Position numbers and translations under genes: made by a program
Part shown: positions 1 through 10,365 of the stretch, in pieces
Numbering within the stretch: position 1 is the first letter of the stretch
How the letters are laid out: the number at the start of each line of letters is the position of its first letter
DNA from: Apteryx mantelli
Taxonomy: Eukaryota > Chordata > Aves > Apterygiformes > Apterygidae
NCBI RefSeq assembly: GCF_036417845.1
Contig: NC_089979.1
Location: 1,789,424-1,853,423 of the forward strand
DNA: 64,000 nucleotides
Direction: 5' to 3'
Notes under the pieces: generated by a model
What the model was told of the DNA's origin: nothing
The model's input: only the letters and a program-made list of their open reading frames with translations
The model's database searches: none

Positions 1-2495
1 TCTCTTATTTATCCATGGGAACAGCTCTTTATATACTTTCTTATATTGATCCGTTATTTCTTTGCACCTCCATGGATAAGGGCATCTTCAACTGCTCTTT
101 AAATAACTGAAGACAGCAGTGAGCTGAAGGCAGTGGAAGACAGGTAGTTGGAGACAGCAATCCTCCATTAGTCCCCTTCTCTTCTTCAGATCGAAAAGAC
201 GAGGTCTATCTCCTCCATCCCAGCTACTCCCTGGAGGTGCCTGAGCCACCTTGGACTTCCTTGAGAGTCTGGGCCATGGCTGATGGCAAGCAGTGATCTT
301 GGCCCTCCTGGTGGGAGGCTGCTGCCTCTTTTTGGAAAAGATATTTGCCAAGATGAAGTCACGAGGCAGTGGCTGCACCTGTGGCTGGTCCACCTCCATC
401 ACCTCTTTTTTGGATGTGTCTAACTCCATTGCCTGCTCTTTGGATGGGTTGACCTGCATTGACCTGCATGGGCTCTGGGTCTCCTGCAACCTGGCTGAGG
501 GAAGCTCTTTTCACCCATGCAGACCTCCTGCTCCTCCTCTATATGTCCTTCCTCCAGACCCCTTCCATCTGGCTCATTATTGCCAGCACCCTCTTTCTGA
601 GCAGGAATGGGTGCCTACTCCTGCAACCTGGGTGGTTTCTCCCACTGCTGGAGGGAGTATTATGGCCAACTGTTGTCAGGCCTCTGTTGGAGGGTTTGTT
701 GCTGGAGGGGACCTGTCTTCCCCAAAGTCTAGTCTGGGTGTTGGAGAAGCTTTCTTAGGCCTTGCAACTTCTGAGGAACCTGTTTGAAGTCCCTTGGTGC
801 ATCACCCAAAGGGTGACAATAACTCTCTCTTTCCTGTACCCCTGTCTGCCCCAAGTCCCCTGGTCACTCACAGGGGTAAGAAACTCAGCGAGTTGTGGGG
901 CCAGTCCGGGGAGGGGGAGGTATCTAATAAGGGCTGTGGGAAAATGGGTGGTGAGGTGACTCTTGACGTCTCGGGGCCACTGCAATGTGCCCAGCTTGGT
1001 CACGCACTTAACTGGGAAAAGTGGGGGGCTGATGGGCCAAGAGCTGCTTTCCTTGGATCATCTCCACTTTTGCTTGCTGGAGAGCAAGACTGCTCCTGGT
1101 CCTCAGAAGTTTTCTCAGCCTCCCCTCGCAGGTCTGTGTAGCACATCAACGTGCAGACGTGCAGATTATCTGAGATCTTTGGTCACAGCGATTTTAGCCT
1201 CTGCAGGTGACAACAGCAGCTGAAGCATTTATCCAGAAGCAGGGTTTTTAACGGGGTAGTAGTGTTTGACTTCTGCGTGCCTCGGTTTCCCCATTTGTCA
1301 TACTCTCCCAATCAGCGAGAACTTTGGAGCTTAATTGCTGGTGTGCCTGTGGCTCGGAGAGCTGTGGGACGACAAGCAGAAAGGAGAGCCAGGGGATGGC
1401 TTTCGGCTGTGAGAGGAGCTGGTAAATGTCTGATCTCCTTCGTGTTTCGGGGAAGTAGCAGCTCTCATTTGGGCAGCGAGTGGCTGTTCGACAGCAACTC
1501 CAGGTAGCGGCCCAGATCTGCAGCTACCTCGGTGCTACCTCCCCGATATCTGGGGCAGCTGGATGGTCCCTGCGGGGAAACGAGGCTTCAGGAGCACGTT
1601 GGCGCTCTGGGGACGGCAGCGGACAGCAGTGGCAGCGGGGTCTGCCGCTGGGCAAGCTGCCAGGGCGCTGCACTCGTTTCCCTGCGCTGACGCTGTTGCA
1701 TGCCTTGTGCCATCTGCTCGCCGGAGCGACGGAGGTGTTACGGCGGAGCAAGCTGCTGCCCCGTGGGCCCTCGTGATGGAGATCTGCTAGAGCAGATGCT
1801 GCTAAGGCACATAAAAGGAGAAGGGAGAAAGGAAGGGATTTTTGTCGTTGACTTCGATGTGATAAGGATCCTATCCATGGCAAGGGATTGGGCCCGTTCA
1901 TCCCCGTAGGCACCTCTTGATCACACAGTGTCCAAATGGCTTCCACTTCATTTCCAGCATTGCACTGGAGCTAGTGTGGCTCTTGCTGCTCTTCAGCCCT
2001 GGGGAAACATTGCCGTAAGCAGTGGCAGATGCAGCCTCCTCCATTTAGCCCGCCTGGGCTGCTTCTCCGTCTCTGCCACCCGTGGAGGCAGCAGGCTTTC
2101 TCTGCAGGTCCTGCCTTCTCCTCTGGTGGCTGCCTGAGTCCTAAACTGTGTGGCAGGACCTTTCACTCGCTAACATGCTCCAAGCTGTGGGTCACCAGGG
2201 GCTGGATCGGGCTCAGTCCCTGCAGAGATGCCACCTGTCTATAAGGCATGATGGGGAGAAAGAAGCACAAGGGTCCAACTTGCTCCAGAGCCTCTGAGAT
2301 AAAGGGATTTTCCTGCCCTGTGGTCTTACTCTGTTGTAACCTGGCTCTTCTGAGCTTTCAGTGTGCTCTGAGCAGTGGACTTAGCTATGAGAGGGGTCAG
2401 GAGCCTGCTGGGTGAGTGGGTTCAGGATTTGGGGTGCAGAGACAGGCCAAGACCCTTGCCCTAAATGTCTTAGCCCAAGTTCAGCCCTTGTCCAT
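1..2495. other. Intergenic, no gene recognised
   Basis: No domain or splice-consistent coding stretch is seen. A 133-codon minus-strand open frame at 88-489 is charged at its start but matches no family I know. The short stretch at 1276-1300 (CCTCGGTTTCCCCATTTGT) resembles the 3' end of old MIR-type SINEs. The rest is mixed-composition DNA. Confidence 0.6.
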
Positions 2496-2580
2496 AGGAT
2501 CATAGGATAATTCAGGGTGGAAGGGACCTGTGGAGGTTGTTGAGTCCAACCTCCTACTTAAACTTGTCCAGCCTTAACTA
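2496..2580 (-). repeat. CR1 LINE fragment (3' end)
   Basis: Read on the + strand it starts with two ATCATAGG-type octamers, then GGTGGAAGGGACC and GAGTCCAACCTCCTAC. That is the reverse complement of the CR1 3' end with its terminal octamer repeat. It is old and truncated. CR1 is the dominant LINE of birds and reptiles. Confidence 0.75.
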
Positions 2581-3384
2581 TGAGGTTTGATTTGTCATGG
2601 CACTGGCCAGTGATGACTGGGAGGTCAAGAACATGCGGCTGGGGATGTGCCCGATGGTGGAACCTCTTAGGAAGCAGGTAGGAGAGTTGCAGGAGGAGGT
2701 GAAGGCATCTAGGCAGTCATGGTGAGGGCTTGTGTGAGTTATGGGAGCTCACAGATCTCCCAGGGATGATACCGAGCAGGCAAGCCCAAGCTGAGGAGAG
2801 GAAGGGTAGCAGGAGACCAAGCCCTGAAGTCTTTGTGTGCTTCCAACACAGCAAGGAAACGGGGACAAGCCCAGATGTGGCCTGGCTTTGTGAAGCAAAG
2901 ATCTGTAGGACCTGCTAGTCTTGTCCTCTCAGTGCAGAGAGCAAGCCTGGGGCTGCAGGGAAAGGGGGCCTGGGGCAAGGCCGTGTTGGTGGATGGTGAC
3001 CCAAAAGATTTCCTCCAGTCCTGTCAGTGGAGGGGAAAGTGATCTTTGGTGGTATAATATACCACCAATGCTCACATGGCTTCATCATCTGGGAAGGCTC
3101 TGGGGGCGGCGCAGACCTTCATTGGACTTTAACAGCTCTTTTCCCTGTAGCAGTCTCTGCGAAGGGCTCAGCTGGGTCTGTCCTCATTCACATAACCCGG
3201 CATGTAGCAGATGTTTCTTGTAATTGAAGAAGTTGATCCACGTAACTACGGGGTGGTGGGAGGATGTTCCTGTGCTTGCCTTGCCCTCCTCCCCATCGTT
3301 GCTGTCCCGTTCTCCTCCAGGGCACAACCCTCCCCTGCTATCTCCTCTGGCCTTCGCAAGTCCCAGGCTGATACATGCTACATC
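2581..3384. other. Intergenic, nothing recognised
   Basis: Mixed-composition DNA with short chance open frames on both strands and no motif cluster, repeat or RNA gene that I can support. Confidence 0.5.
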
Positions 3385-3745
3385 AAGCATGCAAGAGTTT
3401 AATTAGAGAGCATCAAAACTCTCTTTCATAACTGAATTAACAAACCTCTAATATAATTGCTTTTCTAATGCAAAATCTATTGACTTGCAGGTAGCGGGCG
3501 ACACCCGTTCCTCGAGCAGAGCAATGTGTATCAGGCTAATTGGTTTCCCATTAACATGCTGGATTTGTTCATTAGTGATTGCATCTTCTCCTCCTGAGTC
3601 AGCAGATGTGTACGGATTTTGGAGGTGTTTGATAGTGGTCTCCACCGTGGGGTAGGCTTTGATTGATCCTATTTTATCTGGATACTGGTTTCGGTTGTCT
3701 TTCTTTTGATCATGGGCATGTCTTCCAGTGACCAAAAGGCAGCCA
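3385..3745. promoter_or_regulatory. Enhancer-like element with AP-1/MARE site
   Basis: An AT-rich, non-repetitive block carries many TAAT/ATTA cores (for example 3399-3403, 3536-3540, 3550-3553, 3571-3574) and TGAGTCAGCA at 3595-3604. That site is a perfect AP-1 core extended by one Maf half-flank. A 95-codon minus-strand open frame (3448-3735) overlaps it but has no recognisable domain. About 10.3 kb upstream of the promoter. Conservation is inferred from its look only. Confidence 0.4.
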
Positions 3746-4640
3746 TGAGGTGGCTTGACATGCCACCAGGGTGGTAGACTTTAGGGCAATGCTGATACTC
3801 AGAGTATTACGGAGGGTTGGAGTTGGAGATGTTGGATCTTGTAGTGTCTTTGTGGCTCTCGGGAAGTCCCAAGGTAAGAAACTTTACTCTTAATTTCTGC
3901 GTGGCAAAGTGGCCAATTTAGTTGAAACTTGCAGTAAACGTGATGAGCATCCTGACTTTTCCTAATTGAGCTCTTGATCTGAATCAGAATCGTTATTTCT
4001 TATCCCACGAGCGGCATTTGAAAATACTCTTTCTGATTTACTTTCTGCATGGATCTAACCGCCTGCATGTTTCCAATCCTCTTTCCATATCGATTTTGCA
4101 GGCAAGTTTCAGACCTGCCAAGTCACGCTCATTTGCCAGGACTGAAACTCGCTTCTTCCATATTAATCTTCTGCCCATCTCTAAGGGCTTCATCCTCTCA
4201 TGATGGAGGGCCTGGAGATCAGGCCTTTTGGACTTTGCTCAGGGTTTCTGAAGATCTGACAGCCCTATCATCTCCCCACTGGCATTATTTAGTGCCCTGC
4301 CAGTTGGAGATGGAAGGGTCCTCTTAGATGATCCAACCCAGGCTCCTTCACGATGAACTTCAGCTTGCTGTTGGATGGCAGATCTGGGATTCACCATATC
4401 TGATAGTTCACTTGACCTTGCCAAGTTGCTGGGGACGAAATCTCCGCTCCTGGTTTCGAATGAGCCGGCAGCACGGGCAGGGTAAAGCAGGAGGGAGGCA
4501 GCCGGCGAGCGCTGCATACCCGCGTCGTGCAGCATCTGGCCCACGCGGGGGTCCTCCTTGGAGAGGGAGGATTCGGGAGTTCAGGGCTCAGCACCCGTGG
4601 CCGGCTGCATCCAGCCATCTGAACGGGGTTGAATTCTCCG
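3746..4640. other. Intergenic with possible weaker regulatory stretch
   Basis: About 3945-4190 is AT-rich and non-repetitive, with homeodomain-like cores (CTAATTGAG and ATATTAATC). The rest, including GATGGAAGGGTCCTC and GATGATCCAACCC near 4310-4340, may be a very eroded CR1 piece. No gene is seen. Confidence 0.35.
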
Positions 4641-4643
4641 GGT

Positions 4644-4690
4644 ATCACAGAACGGTTGAGTTTGGAAGGGACCTGATTATTTCTTTCTTC
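4644..4690 (-). repeat. Short CR1-like remnant
   Basis: ATCACAGAACGGTTGAGTTT followed by GGAAGGGACCTGAT matches the reverse complement of the CR1 3' end near its terminal octamers. Only about 45 bases can be followed. Confidence 0.5.
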
Positions 4691-5594
4691 CTAAAAGAGG
4701 GAATTAAGGCGAAAGGACACGGGAACGTAGCAGCTCTCCCAGGGCACACGTCCCCAAGCAGCGGCAGGAAATCTCCCGAGATGCATCCTGATTTAAACAT
4801 CTTGGTCAGAAGGAAAGACTATCCCAAGCGGTTTTCCTTCTGCACAAAGCTTCTCCTACCAACCAAGCTTGAAGTTTCCCCATCAATGGCGGTAGAAGGT
4901 TTCGGTGGAATAGCCGCACGCTGACTTTTTGGTTAATTTGTGTCACCGCTGTAATTCAGGGAGAGCCGGAGGGGCTTAACGCAACTCGGGGATAAGTGCA
5001 GGGCTGTGGACAGGGTGCAGTTTCCACCGCCGAAGCGACGTGCCCGGCTACGGGAGATCGGGCGCGGAGGGGGATTTGACGGCGGAGTCGTTCCCCTTGA
5101 GCGCAGCAGCTGCAGCACGTGGGTTTATTAGCTCCGTGCGTGAGTATCCGGAGCGTTCCCGGTGGAGCGCGGTGATTGATTCCCTTCTGCGGGCCTCCGC
5201 CGTATGCGACGGCCCGGGAAATCGCTCCGCGCCTCTTGGGAGGGCTGCGAGGCAGCCCCGGCGTTGTCCTTCGGGATAAAACCTCCGTGTCATCGGCGTG
5301 GCGGGTGAATCCCCCCCCCCTCCACAAGCATGCGCTTCCTAGTGGGAAAAAACGCATGGTGAAGATGAGGGGGAGTAGATAAAGTTGGAAAACGCCGCGA
5401 ATGCCCCCTCCTCTCCTATGCAACACCCAGTTGGGATAACAAAAAGCCCCTGGACCAACCTCTGGCTGCTTTTTCCAAAAGCTTTTGCAGAAGATCCTGG
5501 GGTTTAGCCCTCGCCGTATCCTTTCTATCCCTCCTTTTGTTCTCGGACTTTGTTTAAAAAAAAAAAAGTCCTCCCTCGCCTGAGTTCCTCCGGA

Positions 5595-5605
5595 GCTGAC
5601 TCAGC
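5595..5605. promoter_or_regulatory. Palindromic T-MARE (Maf recognition element)
   Basis: GCTGACTCAGC matches the inner 11 bases of the consensus TGCTGACTCAGCA, and the 13-base AGCTGACTCAGCT is a perfect palindrome around it. It lies about 8.3 kb upstream of the predicted MAFA start site. Large Mafs, NRF2-small Maf and AP-1 can all bind such a site, and autoregulation of MAFA is the obvious hypothesis. Confidence 0.5.
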
Positions 5606-6214
5606 TCCGTGCGCTTCAGCTGTGAATGGAAAAGCCGTTTCGGAGTCGGATTCAACCTCCCGGCTCCCCCCACGGTGGCCCGCGAGCCGGTTGAGGATAT
5701 TCCTCCCGGCCGGGGCAAATGTACGCGGGGATTTGGGGGATGAGAGCGGGGGGTTTCTTCCCCGCGGTGTCCAGGCTGGGAAACTTTTCCGCCCCCTTCT
5801 CCCCAGATGTTGCTCCCGCCGTATTAATAACGGGAACGTTGCCTGGCTCGCCGTCGAACCTCGGCCCTCCTGCTATTTGCGGCCGTCTTGTTCGGTGGGG
5901 GAAAAGCCCTAAAGAGGATTTTTTTTTATTAATTCCAAGGAGCCACGTAGGCGTTTGCAGCGGGGGCTGGCTTTGGCCGAGGACCCCGGAGCAGCACCGG
6001 CTGATCCGTCGGCGCGATGCGTCCGGCTGCCGTCCCTTCCCGGGACCGGCTTCGCGCCTCCCCGGGCGCTGGGTGGCCCCGCGCGTCGCGGAGGCGCGGG
6101 AAAAGCTTTTGAGGACCCTCGGGGAGCTTGGGGACGGGGACGGGAGCCGCTTCCTTTTTCCCCCCCTTCGCTTCTCCCTGCCGCCGCCGCCGCTCGGCAT
6201 CTGGTCGAGGCGGA

Positions 6215-6480
6215 TTTTGTTTAACTTTCCCATCGGGTGCAGATGAAGGCGCTCGGAGCGGCCGCGTCTGGGGGGGGGGGGAAGGCCTCTTTTTATTGAA
6301 AAAACATAACGGTGCCGCCCGGCGCGTGATTTACCGCCGGCGTCCGCTCCTCGGGCTGGATAATATGTTTCTATTAGATTTCTCCCGCGCGCTGCCTCCG
6401 TCGCCGCGCGGAGTGGCGAGTTCCTCCGCCTGCCTGACACCTTCTTCGGCTTAGGCAAAATAAATGTTGATTTCCATCAG
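6215..6480. promoter_or_regulatory. AT-rich island in the CpG domain
   Basis: Within GC-rich flanks this holds TTGTTTAAC (forkhead-like), GTGATTTACC, TGGATAATATG and AAATAAATGTTGATTTCC. Forkhead and homeodomain type sites cluster here. It is possibly part of a distal enhancer; no alignment was possible. Confidence 0.3.
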
Positions 6481-6589
6481 CGGGAAGAGCGCTGGAAGCC
6501 CTCGCTCTCCGCCGAGGCTGACAAGCTCAGCAAAAGCGGCTCGGCTCCGCGCCGCGGGCTCGCCGGCCGGCCCTGCTCCTCTCCTCGGA

Positions 6590-6820
6590 AGCAGTTCAAT
6601 CATCGTGATGAAAAAAGGGGCTTCTTCGCCCGGCTTTCGCTAACTAGAAATTATATACCTGGTTCCTGGAAGATGGATGGCGGCGCCTCGCCGAAAGGCG
6701 GAGGGTTGGGAGAGGGGAGCGCGGGAAGCGCTCGGCGCCGCCCGAGATTGATCGCGCAATTTGCAGAATCTCCCATGCACAAAAGCAGAAAATATATATA
6801 TATTTCGCCCCGGCCGGCTG
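6590..6820. promoter_or_regulatory. AT-rich island in the CpG domain
   Basis: TTCAATCATCGTGATG, AGAAATTATATACC and GATTGATCGCGCAATTTGC are PBX/HOX- and homeodomain-like sequences embedded in GC-rich DNA. The A/T run at 6789-6805 is a short TA repeat. Enhancer call is inference. Confidence 0.25.
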
Positions 6821-7179
6821 AGGGGGTTTTTTTTGGGGGGCCTCCGCTCGCCGCCGGCGGGCCGTTCCCGCGGAAAGACGGAGCGGTTTGGGGGGATAAC
6901 GCCTCCGCGCCTGGTTTCTCGCGTCGAGCAAGGGGGGGGGCAAAGCGGCGAGGCCGAAGGCCAGGTCGGCGTCCGCGGGCCGGGGCCGCGCTCCGGGGCT
7001 CGCCGTGTATGCTGTCCGTCCATCCGTGGCGTTCCTTTCCCGGAGCGGGGTTGAAAAACGCCTCCTTGCCGTCGCCGCCGAGAAGCCGGATCGCGCCGCC
7101 GGCGGTCGGTTGCTCTCGGACGACCCGTCTTGCTTCGGCCTCGGCGGCGGCGGCGGCGGCGGCTGCTCCCCCCCGCGGC

Positions 7180-7300
7180 GCCTCGGCGCTTTTAAATCCG
7201 AAGCGTCCGCCGTAAAACCAACCCGGCTCTGCAAAACCCCGCGCGGCCGCCGGGAAGCTAATTGCAGGCAATTAAAAAAGTAGCTGCTGCTGCTTCGTCT
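7180..7300. promoter_or_regulatory. TAAT-bearing island in the CpG domain
   Basis: Contains GCTTTTAAATCC, and GCTAATTGCAGGCAATTAAA with two homeodomain cores about 13 bases apart, within otherwise very GC-rich DNA. Confidence 0.3.
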
Positions 7301-7653
7301 TTTTTTCCCTTCCCTTTTTCCCCCGCAAAAAAAAAATCTATATTTCTGCTTCTCTAACAATATTTGCTTTGGGCGGCCACGCGGGCCGTTTTCCTGCTGC
7401 TGCCGGCTGATGGAGTTTCCCCGGCCGCTCCGCGGGGATGGAGCCGTTCCCCGGCGCTCCCGGCGGCTTGGCTCAGGGAGGGGTTGGAAAATCTCTTTCG
7501 CCGTCCTCGGCCTCGCGACGGGGGAAAAAATCCTCGTTCCCGCACGTCGCCCTCCCGGGTGCTGCCTCCACCGGGTCCTTTTGGTGACTTCTTTGGGAGA
7601 GCCGGAGCTGGAGCCGGATCGGGCTTTACAGGCGCTGCACTGACTGCCAAGGA

Positions 7654-7709
7654 AAGTACTATACAGTATGTAGTACTATACTTATATAGTACTATAAAGT
7701 ACTTTATAA
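7654..7709. repeat. Palindrome cluster of AGTACTATA units
   Basis: AGTACTATA occurs at 7655-7663, 7672-7680 and 7688-7696, with a variant AGTACTTTA at 7698-7706. TAGTACTATA (7671-7680) and its complement (7685-7694) form a 10-base-pair hairpin with a 4-base loop. TATAAAGTACTTTATA (7693-7708) is a perfect 16-base palindrome. This AT-only patch sits in CpG-rich DNA. Confidence 0.85.
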
Positions 7710-8034
7710 GTAAAATACTGGAAAATTGGGTGGGCAAATGCATCCGGCAAAATGATCCTCGGAGTCTCGCCTTGCCGCCGGCACACTCCCAGGCTCCCAT
7801 TTTGCCGGCGCCTCTCCAGCAACGAACCCCCATCCTCCCACCCGCTCCACGCTTCGGGCGGAAACCTCCGTTTGCGCATCGCGCCCGGATTTATCGGAGG
7901 AGCCGTTCAGGAGCCGGGTGCTTTCCGCGGAGAAGGGGCGCCCCGCGCGCCCGGCCGGGTGCCGGCGGACGCGTCGCCGCCGTCGGAAGCCGCGTTAGCC
8001 GGCGTCGCGGGTGACTAATAGCCGAGGCGGTCGG

Positions 8035-8145
8035 GGCTGCCGTGCAGCCCTCTGATGTATGGGTGTTATATTAAGGGCGGAAAGGTGCTAAATGAGCCCT
8101 CTTTATTTTACATAAATTAGCTCAAAAGCGATGTATCACTGCCAG
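8035..8145. promoter_or_regulatory. AT-rich enhancer-like island
   Basis: An abrupt shift from CpG-rich DNA to TTATATTAAGGGCGG, GTGCTAAATGAGCC, TTTATTTTACATAAATTAGC and AAAAGCGATGTATCAC. MEF2/homeodomain/POU-like AT motifs sit close together. About 5.8 kb upstream of the predicted start site. Function inferred. Confidence 0.35.
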
Positions 8146-9123
8146 GGCTCGCGCGGGCGCCGAGCGAGTTTGTTTACCCAAGTCGAAAAGCGAAGGAAAA
8201 CTTGCCGACGTGACCCGTTGCCTTCCCCGGGTCCCGGCGTGTGCCGTGGCTTCCCGGCGGTGGGAACGGCGCCGGCTCCTCGCTCCCGCTGCTGCTTCCA
8301 CGGGTTGGCCGGCCGGCGGCGTTGCCCTCTCGGAAGCGTGATGCGGCGGGGAAAGCCGGTTTGGCGGAAGGGTTTTTGAAACGGGGACGGCTTGGATGGC
8401 GGAAGAGATCGGCAAAATGGGAAGCGCGCGTAAGTCCTACGTTGCTTCGCACGTCTCCGACCGGACTCTGCCTCTGGGTGGACTTTGGCATTTGGGCCAG
8501 GCTCTCTCTATCCTCCCTAATGATTTTCCTCTCTTGTAATCCCAAAGGAGAGAGGACTTCTCCAAAAAGTCCTCGCTGCTTAATAACGTAGCTTTTTCTG
8601 GGAGATCTCCCCCTTCCGCGCTAGCCTCGGGGTCTTCTCCTGGACCAAGCGACCACCACGCTCCTACCTGCCCGTTGGGGAAGATCGTGTGGTCGCCAGC
8701 GTGTAAAACCCTCCAAGCACCCCGTGCGCTCCATACGGACGTAAAAAAAGGAGAAAACGGGCAGAAATGGACACTCTGGCTTTGCCAGGTGGTGGGACTT
8801 CATGTCATCTGCCAGGGTTGATGAAGAGCGCGCGGACTGGGTCCTGCAAAGGGGTCCAGGCACCCCTGGGCAGGAGGTTTCAGCTTGATACCATGGTCGA
8901 GGTCCTCGGGAAACGGAGGAGATGAGGCCCACGAGGCCACCACCTGGTGGTTTTTACAGTGATGGATCCGTGCTGCAATCCCCTTCCTTGAAGCCCCACG
9001 TCAGGTTCGGGAAAGCCGAGCGAGCGCCGGCGGGGAGAAGGTCCCTGGGGGACCCTCCAGATCTCTGCTTCCGCCTGCCGGGCCGAGCGGACGGGAAGCA
9101 TTTTCCCGGACAGTGGCTGGTGC

Positions 9124-9137
9124 CTGCTAGATGGCAG
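9124..9137 (+). promoter_or_regulatory. CTCF-like motif
   Basis: CTGCTAGATGGCAG matches the CTCF core consensus CCASYAGRKGGCRS at 12 of 14 positions, including the whole AGATGGCAG half. Occupancy is not known from sequence. Confidence 0.35.
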
Positions 9138-10304
9138 CAGCACTCTCCGCCTCGGCGGGCGCTGGAAGCAAGCATCGCTGACCTGCATCCCGTGCATCCC
9201 GTTACCCGGAGCGGCTGGAGTGTTAACCCCTTGCTCGCCGCGCTCCGCTCCTCTTTGCCGCTCCGAAAGCGGATCGCGGCACTGGTCCCGTGCCGCCGTT
9301 GGAAGCGCTGCCCCGGATCCTCGGCCCAAGCCAGCCCCGCTGCAAACGGCCTCGCGGCGCTCCGGCAGGGCCGGAGGCGTTGCCGGCGGGTTTTCCGTAA
9401 CGGCCCCTGGGGGTCCGATGCTGCGACTGGGATGAAGTCGGGAATCGAAACGAACGCGTGATGATTTTTCTCCTCTTTTTTTTCTCCCTCTCTGCTGCCA
9501 GGTACCGCCAAGCGGAAAAGGGCTTTTGCGTCCTCCAGGGGCTCGGAAAACGCGGCCCTCGAGGAGGGAGGAGGCGGCAGAGGTGAGGCTGGCGGAGCGG
9601 GCGCCCCCGTCCTGTCCCCCCCCTGCCCATGGGGTGAGTCACATCAGCCGGCAGCTGCTCCCGCGGCCCCCGGGGGACGGGAACGCTGCCGCTTCCGTGC
9701 CCAGGTGGCGCGGGACCCGCGCGGCGGCTTCTCCCCGCGGTCCCCAGCCGCCGGCGCGCGGAGAGGACCGGGAGCATCCGCGGGGAGGGCGCCGCGGCTC
9801 TCGCCAGCTGCCCGCGCGTCCCCTGCCGCCGCCACCGCCGACCGGCCCCTGGGGAGCGGACGGGACGCGCTGGTGCCGTTTTGCCGCGGCTGGGGGGCCC
9901 AACCAGGCTCTGCCACGGCTCGTTCCCGGCTCCCCTCTCCGGGGAAATCCATCGCTTTAGCCCGCCCGGAGCAGGGGGCGCGAAGCCCGGGGACGGTGCA
10001 TCTCCTCCACCTTCACCTTCTTCTCCTCTCCTTCCAGGGAAGCGGCTGCAGATCAAGCCCAGGCTGTGAGCGAGACCTTCCCGGCGCCCGGCGCCGACCA
10101 TTCCCCACTCCCGGTCCCGCGCAGCGGCCCAAGAGCTCAGGAAACGCAGCGCCGGGCACGGCCTGGCACCTACCTCAGGACACCGCGCAGGGCCGGCGGT
10201 GTCTCCTTTTCCTTTCGCTTCCCGAGACGTCCATCCGTCCGTCCGTCCGCCGGAGCGGGAAGAAGCGTCACCGGTTTCCCCCGGCCCCGGCGCTCGGGGA
10301 GGTG

Positions 10305-10365
10305 GCTTTGTTAAAGTGTTTTAATTTTCAAATAAATTATCTTTTAAGCTGGCTGCTTTAAGCCG
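10305..10365. promoter_or_regulatory. Short AT-rich island
   Basis: TTGTTAAAGTGTTTTAATTT, AAATAAATTATC and two TTTAAGC copies stand out from GC-rich flanks. T-box-like (GTGTT) and homeodomain-like cores are present. Weak regulatory candidate. Confidence 0.25.

Noticed and set aside
88..489. 133-codon minus-strand frame with a charged N-terminus
   Set aside because: No recognisable domain, no promoter or splice support; length is possible by chance.
3448..3735. 95-codon minus-strand frame in an element that looks conserved
   Set aside because: No domain recognised, and motif content fits a regulatory element better; kept only as a note.
3763..3776. CTCF-like CCACCAGGGTGG
   Set aside because: Mismatches in the essential GGC part of the core.
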